DNA of 64,000 nucleotides, taken from Pseudomonas sp. GTDB lineage: Bacteria > Pseudomonadota > Gammaproteobacteria > Pseudomonadales > Pseudomonadaceae. Position 1 is the first letter of the stretch; every line of letters starts with the position of its first letter. This document shows positions 8,701-15,433 of this stretch, in pieces. The notes under the pieces are model-generated. The model saw only the letters and a program-made list of their open reading frames with translations. It had not been told where the DNA came from and did no database searches. A program made the translations under genes and the position numbers. The stretch covers positions 124,001-188,000 of the forward strand of contig NZ_JAUYNT010000006.1 in NCBI RefSeq assembly GCF_030698175.1, given 5' to 3'.

Positions 8701-9237
8701 TATATGGAGATGCTCGAGCGCGCGGTCAAATCGATCCGCAAGGGCGAGCAACCCAATCTGGACCAGCCGCTGGGTGGTGGCCCGGAGATCAACTTGCGGG
8801 TGCCGGCGCTGATCCCCGACGCCTATCTGCCGGACGTGCACACCCGCCTGATTCTGTACAAACGCATCGCCTCGGCCGCCGACGAAGACGGCTTGAAGGA
8901 GCTGCAGGTGGAAATGATCGACCGCTTCGGCCTGCTGCCGGAGCCTGCAAAAAACCTGGTGCGCCTGACCCTGCTGAAATTGCAGGCGGAGCAACTCGGG
9001 ATCAAGAAGATCGACGCCGGCCCCCAAGGCGGCCGCCTGGAATTCTCCCAAGACACCTGCGTCGAGCCGCTGACCCTGATCAAGCTGATCCAGGGCCAAC
9101 CGAACCGTTACAAGTTCGAAGGCGCCACCCAGTTCAAATTCCAAATCCCCATGGAGCGCCCGGAAGAGCGCTTTAACGTAGTAGAGGCATTGCTTGAACG
9201 CCTCGCACCCCCGATTGCCATGCCTAAAAAGGACTGA
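5761..9237 (+). CDS. mfd: Transcription-repair coupling factor
   Basis: Mfd removes RNA polymerase stalled at DNA lesions and recruits UvrA. The 1158-residue length fits. The N-terminal 230 residues resemble UvrB (LPYDLFSPHQDI; GEFAVRGSIVDLFP). The RNA polymerase interaction domain follows (HIDHGVGRYLGL, about residue 490). Motor motifs are GDVGFGKTE at 635-643 (Walker A) and DEEH at 735-738, then ETGIDVPSANTII and the translocation motif near GRVGRSHHQAYAYLL. A C-terminal TRCF domain (VPALIPDAYLPDVHTRLILY) ends the protein. The start is GTG at 5761. csiV begins three bases after the stop, so the two are probably cotranscribed. Confidence 0.97.
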   Translation: MPVLSLPTLPAASGNLINAKQAWGNLPGAALSLAIAEAASAAKRFTLLLTADSQSAERLEQELGFFAPELPVLHFPDWETLPYDLFSPHQDILSQRIAALYRLPELAHGILVVPITTALHRLAPTRFLLGSSLVLDVGQKLDVEQMRSRLQASGYRCVDTVYEHGEFAVRGSIVDLFPMGNPLPYRIDLFDDEIETLRTFDPETQRSIAKVESIRLLPAREFPLTKEAITGFRARFRERFDVDFRRCTIYQDLNSGITPAGIEYYLPLFFEDSATLFDYLPGDTQVFSLPGVEKAAEQFWSDVRNRYEERRVDPERPLLPPAELFLPVEDCFARLKQWPRVVVSQQDIDSGVGRHRLPSRALPELAIESKANQPLGNLERFLNEFAGRVLFTAESAGRREVLLELLARLQLRPQAVESWEDFVTSDARLAICIAPLDDGLLLEQPALALIAESPLFGQRVMQRRRREKRADSHDAVIKNLTELREGAPVVHIDHGVGRYLGLVTLEIDGQAAEFLTMMYAEEAKLYVPVASLHLIARYTGSDDALAPLHRLGSEIWQKAKRKAAEQVRDVAAELLDIYARRAAREGYAFADPMADYATFSAGFPFEETPDQQTTIDAVKADMLSGKPMDRLVCGDVGFGKTEVAMRAAFIAVHSGKQVAILVPTTLLAQQHYNSFRDRFADWPVTVEVMSRFKSAKEVNAAVVQLAEGKIDIVIGTHKLLQDDVKIKNLGLVIIDEEHRFGVRQKEQMKALRSEVDILTLTATPIPRTLNMAVSGMRDLSIIATPPARRLSVRTFVMEEQKPVIKEALLRELLRGGQVYYLHNDVKTIEKCATDLAELVPEARIGIGHGQMRERDLEQVMSDFYHKRFNVLIASTIIETGIDVPSANTIIIERADKFGLAQLHQLRGRVGRSHHQAYAYLLTPPRKQMTPDAEKRLEAIANTQDLGAGFLLATNDLEIRGAGELLGDGQSGQIQAVGFTLYMEMLERAVKSIRKGEQPNLDQPLGGGPEINLRVPALIPDAYLPDVHTRLILYKRIASAADEDGLKELQVEMIDRFGLLPEPAKNLVRLTLLKLQAEQLGIKKIDAGPQGGRLEFSQDTCVEPLTLIKLIQGQPNRYKFEGATQFKFQIPMERPEERFNVVEALLERLAPPIAMPKKD

Positions 9238-9240
9238 TCC

Positions 9241-9765
9241 ATGCGTTTGTTCCGCCTCCTGCCACTGCTACTCACCCTGCTCAGCCCGCTGGCCTTTGCC
9301 GACAGCAATTATCAGGTCGAGTTGATCCTGTTTCGCCAAGCCAGCACCCCGCTGCTCGCCAGCCAACCGGCACCCGATGATTGGGCCGGCGACGCTCAAC
9401 TGCCGGCCAGCGGCAGCGAGCGCAGCACCGCGCTGAACAATGAGGCCGCCAAACTGAGCCCGGCCAATGGTTATGAGGTGTTGCTGCACCAGGCTTGGCA
9501 GCAAAGCGTTGGCCCGAACCCGGTAAAAATCGCCCTGAGCAACGGCCAGGAGCAATTGGGCCAGTACCCGGCCGAAGGCACCCTGAGCATCAAGCGCGAG
9601 AGCTTTGTCGATATCACCGCCGACTTTTGGGTCAACCAATTTGACGCCGACGGGCTAGTCACTGCCAGCGAACATATCAAGCAAAGCAGCCGGCTAAAAA
9701 ACGGCCAAGTGACCTACCTCGACCACGGCAGCCTGGGTGTACTGATCAAGGTAACGCCGCTGTAA
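9241..9765 (+). CDS. csiV: CsiV family periplasmic protein
   Basis: The 174-residue protein starts with a signal peptide (MRLFRLLPLLLTLLSPLAFA, cleavage expected before DSNYQVEL). The YQVELILFRQ opening and the GTLSIKRESFVDITADFWV and YLDHGSLGVLIKVTP parts match the CsiV family, named for the Vibrio protein that modulates the peptidoglycan enzyme regulator CsiR/LdtA system; its job in Pseudomonas is not clear to me. It starts three bases after mfd and ends 30 bases before a strong terminator. Confidence 0.8.
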   Translation: MRLFRLLPLLLTLLSPLAFADSNYQVELILFRQASTPLLASQPAPDDWAGDAQLPASGSERSTALNNEAAKLSPANGYEVLLHQAWQQSVGPNPVKIALSNGQEQLGQYPAEGTLSIKRESFVDITADFWVNQFDADGLVTASEHIKQSSRLKNGQVTYLDHGSLGVLIKVTPL

Positions 9766-9793
9766 GCGTTGATCTTTACGGTTAAATCCAGAG

Positions 9794-9830
9794 CATAAAA
9801 AAACCGCCGAACCCCGGCGGTTTTTTTATG
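9794..9830. terminator. Bidirectional terminator between csiV and mtnP
   Basis: ACCGCCG-AACC-CGGCGGT is flanked by seven A on the left and seven T on the right (9797-9827), so transcripts of csiV (plus) and mtnP (minus) both end here. The symmetry even extends to CAT and ATG at the outer edges. Confidence 0.93.
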
Positions 9831-9842
9831 CGGTCGCAGTGC

Positions 9843-10589
<747 letters not shown>

Positions 10590-10596
10590 TTAACTT

Positions 10597-11595
10597 CTAG
10601 TCAATCAGTTGGGCGGCCCGCAAGGCCCCCACGGCCGTCAGCCAACGGGGCTGCTGGCGATAATCGGTACTGGCCACGGCTTGCCCGCGCATCCGCTGCA
10701 AGCCCGAAGGCGCGGCGACCCGCAGTCGCTGCAAGGCGCTCAAGGCCAATTCGGCGGCGCCGCGATCATTGCAGACCAGGCCCATGTCGCAGCCGGCTGA
10801 CAAGGCCGCCTCAATCCGGCTGGCAGCATCGCCCACCACATGAGCGCCGGCCATCGACAGGTCATCACTAAAAATCACCCCATCAAACTGCAACTCGCCG
10901 CGCAAAATATCCTGCAGCCAACGGCGCGAGAACCCCGCCGGCAAGGCATCGACCTGCGGATAAATCACATGGGCCGGCATCACTGCGGCCAGTTGCTTGC
11001 TGAGCAGCTTGAATGGCAGCAAGTCGGCCGCGCGAATCTGCTCGAGGCTGCGCTCATCCACCGGGATGGCCACGTGGGAATCGGCCTCGGCCCAACCATG
11101 TCCCGGAAAATGCTTGCCGGTAGCCGCCATACCTGCAGCCTGCATGCCGCGAATAAAGGCGCCGGCCAGCAGCGTGGCAAATTGCGGATCACCATTGAAG
11201 GAGCGGCTGCCGACCACCTTGCTGCGCTGGAAATCCAAATCCAGCACCGGCGCAAAACTCAGGTCCAGGCCCACCGCCAGCACCTCGGTGGCCATCAGCC
11301 AGCCGCAGTGCTCGGCCAATTGTTCAGCATTAGGCTTGCCGGCGATTGCAGCCATCGCCGGCAAGCGGACAAAGCCCTGGCGCAAACGCTGGACCCGACC
11401 GCCCTCTTGGTCGACGGCCAGCAACACGTCCGGCCGCACAGCGCGCACCGCCATGCTCAGCTCGCGCACTTGCCGGGGCGATTCGATATTGCGGGCAAAC
11501 AAAATTAAGCCACCGACCTGCGGTTGACGCAGCAGTTGACGGTCCTCGGCGGTGAGCCAAGTGCCGGCAATATCGAGCATTAATGAGCCTTGCAT
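10597..11595 (-). CDS. nagZ: Beta-N-acetylhexosaminidase (glycoside hydrolase family 3)
   Basis: NagZ removes GlcNAc from anhydromuropeptides in the cytoplasm during peptidoglycan recycling and so affects AmpC induction. The 332-residue product begins MQGSLMLDIAGTWLTAEDR; this start (11595) was chosen over a 25-residue-longer frame because it matches the family's usual beginning. Family signatures are VDQEGGRVQRL, the catalytic-loop motif KHFPGHGWAEADSHVAIP and FSDDLSMAGA with the nucleophile Asp. Its start lies 16 bases after the stop of the L,D-transpeptidase gene, so both peptidoglycan genes are likely coexpressed. Confidence 0.95.
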   Translation of the reverse strand: MQGSLMLDIAGTWLTAEDRQLLRQPQVGGLILFARNIESPRQVRELSMAVRAVRPDVLLAVDQEGGRVQRLRQGFVRLPAMAAIAGKPNAEQLAEHCGWLMATEVLAVGLDLSFAPVLDLDFQRSKVVGSRSFNGDPQFATLLAGAFIRGMQAAGMAATGKHFPGHGWAEADSHVAIPVDERSLEQIRAADLLPFKLLSKQLAAVMPAHVIYPQVDALPAGFSRRWLQDILRGELQFDGVIFSDDLSMAGAHVVGDAASRIEAALSAGCDMGLVCNDRGAAELALSALQRLRVAAPSGLQRMRGQAVASTDYRQQPRWLTAVGALRAAQLID

Positions 11596-11611
11596 AACAG
11601 CTGTAGTCACT

Positions 11612-12148
11612 TTAAATAACCTGGTCAGTGCAGTCCGCCGTAGCCCATTGAGGGCAAGCGGCTGGATCAATCATCAGCGGGCAGTGCAGCGGCACCCACG
11701 CAAACAATTCAATTAAATCGGCATTGCGCAGGCGCACGCAGCCATGGGAAAGCGCCACGCCCATAGGTTCGCTGTCGGGGGTGCCGTGTAGGTAGATGTA
11801 GCGGCGAAAGGTGTCGACGGCGCCGAGGCGATTACGCCCGGGCTCACAGCCGCTGAGCCAGAGAATTCGGGTCAGAATCCAGTCACGCGCCGGAAACGCT
11901 GCCTGCAGCTCGGGCGAGCAAAGCTCACCGGTCCAGCGCCGACCACGCAATACCGCGCCACTGGGCAGCCCCGCGCCAATCTTCGCCCGCACCTGATGCA
12001 AACCACGCGGGGTACAGCCGGAGCCGTTTAATTCGCCGGCGCCATTTAAGGCCGTGGAGACGGGCAGACGCAGCAGCAATTGACCGCTGGCAAAGCCATA
12101 CAGTTGCTGATCGGCGAGGGAGATATGCAGAAAATCGAGGGTACGCAT
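11612..12148 (-). CDS. L,D-transpeptidase (YkuD family)
   Basis: The 178-residue protein carries the YkuD catalytic signature: HGTPDSEPMG (H121) and SHGCVRLRNADLIEL with H135 and catalytic C137. No signal peptide is visible, which is odd for an enzyme of the periplasmic peptidoglycan; the start MRTLDFLHISLADQQLYGFA fits the short, leaderless group found next to nagZ in Pseudomonas. It may act on cytoplasmic recycled muropeptides or be exported by another route; this is not resolved by the sequence. It precedes nagZ with a 16-base gap. Confidence 0.85.
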   Translation of the reverse strand: MRTLDFLHISLADQQLYGFASGQLLLRLPVSTALNGAGELNGSGCTPRGLHQVRAKIGAGLPSGAVLRGRRWTGELCSPELQAAFPARDWILTRILWLSGCEPGRNRLGAVDTFRRYIYLHGTPDSEPMGVALSHGCVRLRNADLIELFAWVPLHCPLMIDPAACPQWATADCTDQVI

Positions 12149-12190
12149 GGGCGGCTAGCTTAGCCGATCAGCCTCGCCAAGCCCACCCGT

Positions 12191-12240
12191 CAGGCTGCGT
12201 GAAAACTGCTGCGCTCGGTTATGCGGCGTTAAAAACAGGC
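12191..12240. repeat. Half copy of the CAGGCCGTTGAAAA-type repeat
   Basis: CAGGCTGCGTGAAAACTGCT followed by GCGCTCGGTTATGCGGCGTT is closely related to the left arm of the 140-bp palindromic element at 15256-15395 and to the copy at 44102. It lies between psrA and the L,D-transpeptidase gene. The right arm is not recognisable. Confidence 0.6.
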
Positions 12241-12257
12241 GCGGCCTGCCGTGCGAG

Positions 12258-12962
12258 TTACTTAGCCGCTTGCGGGACGGCTTTGCTGCGTGGTTTAAGC
12301 TGCGCACTGGCCAGCGCTTCATCGGTAACGCCGGTGTCGGCGCGCATGCCGGCGGCCAAGAACGGCACCATCAAGCGCATCACCTGTTCGATGGAGGTAT
12401 TCACCCCGAAATCATTCTCGGCAATTGCCCGCAAGGCTTTAATCCCCGACATGCTGAATGCCGCAGCGCCGAGCATAAAATGCACTCGCCAAAACAGCTC
12501 AATCGGCGGAATCCGTGGCGCGGCGTCATTCACCAGCAACATGTAACGGCGAAACACCTTGCCGTACATATCTTCCAGATAACGTCGTAAGTGGCCCTGA
12601 CTCTGGCTGAACGCCAAGCCCAACAAACGCATAAAAATCGACAGATCATTGCCGCTGCGCGGGTTAACCGCCAGCGACTGCTCAACCAGGATTTCCAGCA
12701 ACTGTTCAAGCGTCAGCTTGCACTCAGGCTTGGTCTGCCGGCGATCGAGATCGCGCTCAAGGCTCAAGCAAAACGGTCCCAAAAACCGCGAGAACACCGC
12801 CTGAATCAGCGTTTTCTTCGAGCCAAAGTGATAATTGACCGCAGCGAGGTTGACCCCAGCTTTACTGGTAATCAGCCGCAGCGAGGTCTCAGAGAAACCC
12901 TTCTCAGCAAATAATTGCTCTGCTGCATCGAGAATTCGTTCGACAGTTTCCGACTGGGCCAT
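12258..12962 (-). CDS. psrA: TetR-family fatty-acid-responsive regulator PsrA
   Basis: The 234-residue protein starts MAQSETVERILDAAEQLFAE and has a TetR helix-turn-helix (FSETSLRLITSKAGVNLAAVNYHFGSK split over residues 22-49). PsrA represses its own gene and fatty-acid degradation genes, is released by long-chain acyl ligands and activates rpoS in Pseudomonas (established for P. aeruginosa and P. putida). Position next to lexA is the usual one. A matching operator, AAAAC-N4-GTTTT, lies 29 bases upstream of the start. The GGAG five bases before ATG supports the start. Confidence 0.93.
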   Translation of the reverse strand: MAQSETVERILDAAEQLFAEKGFSETSLRLITSKAGVNLAAVNYHFGSKKTLIQAVFSRFLGPFCLSLERDLDRRQTKPECKLTLEQLLEILVEQSLAVNPRSGNDLSIFMRLLGLAFSQSQGHLRRYLEDMYGKVFRRYMLLVNDAAPRIPPIELFWRVHFMLGAAAFSMSGIKALRAIAENDFGVNTSIEQVMRLMVPFLAAGMRADTGVTDEALASAQLKPRSKAVPQAAK

Positions 12963-12990
12963 GCTTGCTCCGCCTAACGCACACTTGTTT

Positions 12991-13004
12991 AAAACGTATG
13001 TTTT
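12991..13004. promoter_or_regulatory. PsrA operator (autoregulatory)
   Basis: AAAACGTATGTTTT fits the published PsrA consensus of (G/C)AAAC-N2-4-GTTT(G/C) in its core, and the symmetry extends by one base on each side (TAAAAC...GTTTTA). It lies 29 bases upstream of psrA, consistent with autorepression. Confidence 0.75.
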
Positions 13005-13166
13005 AGCATGCTAACTGAATGGCCGCAAACATCTCGCAACATCTCCCACGCAAACCCCAGCCGCCGGAGCTATAAGCCAGACGCCGAGTAACGCGAGCAG
13101 GTTACATAGAGCCGCAGAAGGCTTTACAACTTGATTAAGCAGACAAAGATTGCCAAGCGCATTTCA

Positions 13167-13182
13167 CTGTATATAATCACAG
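13167..13182. promoter_or_regulatory. LexA (SOS) box 1
   Basis: CTGTATATAATCACAG matches CTGT-N8-ACAG exactly. TATAAT inside it is a likely -10 element, so LexA binding would cover the lexA promoter. Confidence 0.92.
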
Positions 13183-13185
13183 CAC

Positions 13186-13201
13186 CTGTATAAACAGACA
13201 G
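13186..13201. promoter_or_regulatory. LexA (SOS) box 2
   Basis: CTGTATAAACAGACAG also matches CTGT-N8-ACAG. It begins 19 bases after the first box (about two helical turns), nine bases before the lexA start codon. Confidence 0.9.
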
Positions 13202-13210
13202 ACCATCACC

Positions 13211-13819
13211 ATGATCAAACTAACGCCACGCCAAACAGAAATTCTCGCTTTCATTAAGCGCTGCCTGGAAGACCACGGTTTTCCACCGACCCGCGCGGAA
13301 ATCGCCCAAGAACTCGGGTTCAAATCACCCAATGCGGCTGAAGAGCATCTCAAAGCGCTGGCCCGTAAGGGCGCGATTGAAATGACGCCGGGCGCCTCAC
13401 GCGGCATTCGCATCCCCGGCTTTGAGCCGCGCAGCGAAGAAGATGGGTTACCGATAATCGGCCGGGTCGCTGCCGGCGCACCGATTTTGGCCCAGCAACA
13501 TATCGAAGAGTCGTGCCAGATCAATCCGGGGTTCTTTCATCCACGCGCCGATTACCTGTTACGCGTACGCGGCATGAGCATGAAGGATGTCGGGATTTTC
13601 GATGGTGACTTGCTAGCGGTACACACCACCCGCGAGGCGCGCAACGGCCAGATTGTGGTGGCGCGCATCGACGATGAGGTCACGGTGAAACGCTTTGAAC
13701 GCATAGGCTCGAAAGTACGTTTAATTGCCGAAAACCCAGACTTTGCACCGATTGAAATCGATCTCGAACAACAAGACCTGGTGATTGAAGGTTTAAGCGT
13801 CGGCGTAATCCGCCGCTAG
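13211..13819 (+). CDS. lexA: LexA repressor of the SOS response
   Basis: The 202-residue protein has the winged-helix DNA-binding domain ([40 protein letters not shown]) and the self-cleavage domain. The cleavage site is A88-G89 in GRVAAGAP, with catalytic S123 (GMSMKD) and K160 (EVTVKRF). Two SOS boxes overlap its promoter. sulA begins ten bases after its stop, so both form an SOS operon. The gene is divergent from psrA. Confidence 0.98.
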   Translation: MIKLTPRQTEILAFIKRCLEDHGFPPTRAEIAQELGFKSPNAAEEHLKALARKGAIEMTPGASRGIRIPGFEPRSEEDGLPIIGRVAAGAPILAQQHIEESCQINPGFFHPRADYLLRVRGMSMKDVGIFDGDLLAVHTTREARNGQIVVARIDDEVTVKRFERIGSKVRLIAENPDFAPIEIDLEQQDLVIEGLSVGVIRR

Positions 13820-13829
13820 AGGAGGCTTT

Positions 13830-14303
13830 ATGCAGTTGCCACAGTCGTTTGATCAGGCGCAATTACCGTTATTTGAAGCATTTTTGGCGCAATCACTCGC
13901 GCCAATTTTCACCGATAGCACTGAACTGAATTGGACTGAAGAGACGCACCTGGTCAGCGAGCTCTCGCTGCGCGGCGCCTCTGGCCACTGCCTAAACCTA
14001 CTCGCACCGATTTTGCGCGAGCTGAGCCAAAATCAAGATGCGCGCTGGCTGACCCTTATAGCGCCGCCCAGCAGCCTGACCCGAATCTGGCTGCGTGACG
14101 CTGGACTAAACCGCGAACGCATTTTGCTGCTGCATCCCCACGGCCAGCAAAGCGCACGGGACCTGGCCTGCTCGGCCTTGCATCTGGGCCGCAGTCATAC
14201 CGTGGTTAGCTGGCTACAACCACTGGATCGCCTGACCCAACAACTACTCGCCAGTGCCGCCCAAGCAGGTGGCAGCCAATGCCTGAACATCAACCAGCGC
14301 TAA
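13830..14303 (+). CDS. sulA: SOS cell-division inhibitor SulA
   Basis: The 157-residue product fits the SulA family of Pseudomonas: low-complexity N-terminus, then ELSLRGASGHCLNLLAPILREL, ARWLTLIAPPSSLTRIWLRDAGLN and a C-terminal QPLDRLTQQLLASAA. SulA binds FtsZ and blocks septation during DNA damage. It follows lexA by ten bases and has an AGGAGG box seven bases upstream of ATG. Expression is expected to follow the lexA SOS boxes. Confidence 0.92.
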   Translation: MQLPQSFDQAQLPLFEAFLAQSLAPIFTDSTELNWTEETHLVSELSLRGASGHCLNLLAPILRELSQNQDARWLTLIAPPSSLTRIWLRDAGLNRERILLLHPHGQQSARDLACSALHLGRSHTVVSWLQPLDRLTQQLLASAAQAGGSQCLNINQR

Positions 14304-14332
14304 GCAGCGCTGGTACCAGCCAAAAACAAACA

Positions 14333-14350
14333 AGGCACCCGAAGGTGCCT
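14333..14350 (-). terminator. Terminator of the minus-strand gene at 14407
   Basis: AGGCACC-CGAA-GGTGCCT forms a seven-base-pair stem. On the minus strand it is followed by TTGTTTGTTTTTGG, so it mainly ends the transcript coming from topA side; on the plus strand no T-run follows. Confidence 0.7.
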
Positions 14351-14406
14351 AGAGAAGTGCTGTAGCGCAGCATTCAATGCTCAGTGATGACCGGTAAACG
14401 CCAACC

Positions 14407-14640
14407 TCAGTGCAACACCTGCGGTGTATCATCGCGCGGCAGTTCACCCTCAGCTAAGCGCCCAGCCATTTGCACACCCACACTCAGCATGGCTTTGGCC
14501 ACTTCTATATGTTGACCATGCAAAAACGCTTTGGCATCGCCGGAAAACTCCAGAGTAACTAACGCCTGCTCGTCATCGGCGCGACGCAGCGCAATACGCC
14601 CATCCGGCAGCTCGACGATTTCCAGAAATGATGTAGGCAT
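14407..14640 (-). CDS. Conserved small protein (PA3009-like)
   Basis: A 77-residue protein starting MPTSFLEIVELPDGRIALRR, found in Pseudomonas beside sulA (PA3009 in P. aeruginosa, from memory). It has an N-terminal beta-strand part and an amphipathic helix (FLHGQHIEVAKAMLSVGVQ). No known catalytic motif is seen. ATG at 14640 was chosen because the longer frame adds 23 residues without support and the family begins here. It starts 62 bases after the stop of the DUF6586-type gene. Confidence 0.8.
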   Translation of the reverse strand: MPTSFLEIVELPDGRIALRRADDEQALVTLEFSGDAKAFLHGQHIEVAKAMLSVGVQMAGRLAEGELPRDDTPQVLH

Positions 14641-14702
14641 AAACTCTGATCTCCACGTAAGCCGGCCATTGTAACAGCCCGCAGGGCTTAGATCAGCGCC
14701 AG

Positions 14703-15221
14703 TCAGCACTCACTCAACGACTCACGAAAGCGCAATGCCAACTGTTTTAGCTGCTGGCGCCAGGCTTCAAGTTGCTCACGAGATAGCTCGGGGACTTCTT
14801 CATCCAGGCTAACCGCAGTAATCAGCGGCAGCGTTGGATCAACCTTGGCCTTCTTCGGCGCCTGCGGCGGCACAAACAGACCGGCATAAGCGGCCAGCAG
14901 CTGCGCCAGCCACGTCTGCTGGTTTGCCGCCAACTCAACCAACTCAGCCATTTCCGGGCTGGGCGCCGCCGCTAGCACGTCTTTATTGAGCAGCAACTCG
15001 ACCCGCGGCGCATTCGCGCCAAGGATGTGATAGAAACCGGCGATCTCATGGCAAAGCCCAAGCAACGCGCCATACAGGTGAAACAAACTGCTTTCACGCT
15101 CGGCCTGAATCAAGGCCTGGGCATTCAGCGCCCGCCCATCGATAGCCTTCTGCCATGCGGCAAGGGCGAGGCCTGCGTAGTAAATTTTTTGATTAGTGCG
15201 GGTATAGAGTTCGTAAGCCAT
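14703..15221 (-). CDS. DUF6586 family protein (PA3010-like)
   Basis: The 172-residue product starts MAYELYTRTNQKIYYAGLAL and is helical, with ESSLFHLYGALLGLCHEIAG in the middle and an acidic then basic C-terminus (EVPELSREQLEAWRQQLKQL). It matches the Pseudomonas-specific family I know as DUF6586. No function is established. Between it and topA sits the palindromic 140-bp repeat at 15256-15395, which probably separates the two transcripts. Confidence 0.8.
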   Translation of the reverse strand: MAYELYTRTNQKIYYAGLALAAWQKAIDGRALNAQALIQAERESSLFHLYGALLGLCHEIAGFYHILGANAPRVELLLNKDVLAAAPSPEMAELVELAANQQTWLAQLLAAYAGLFVPPQAPKKAKVDPTLPLITAVSLDEEVPELSREQLEAWRQQLKQLALRFRESLSEC

Positions 15222-15255
15222 TACAGCAGCCTCAATATCAGTAAGCAGCGTTTAG

Positions 15256-15395
15256 CAGGCCGTTGAAAAACTACTGCGCTCGGCCATGCTGCGTTGAAAT
15301 CAGCCTCAAAATGCTCATTTACGACCAGTAAACTGCGCTTTTTCGGCTGATTTCGCCTTGCCCGACCTTCGCTCGCTACATTTTTCAACGGCCTG
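15256..15395. repeat. 140-bp palindromic MITE-like element with TTAG flanks
   Basis: Perfect 15-bp terminal inverted repeats CAGGCCGTTGAAAAA (15256-15270) and TTTTTCAACGGCCTG (15381-15395) bound the element. Both outer flanks read TTAG, as a four-base target duplication would. Internally GAAATCAGCC and GGCTGATTTC form a second inverted pair, so the whole unit folds back on itself. It has no coding capacity. Related left arms occur at 12191 and 44102. Confidence 0.8.
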
Positions 15396-15433
15396 TTAGC
15401 CGGCACTACTTAGGGTAGACGCCGGCAACGCCA

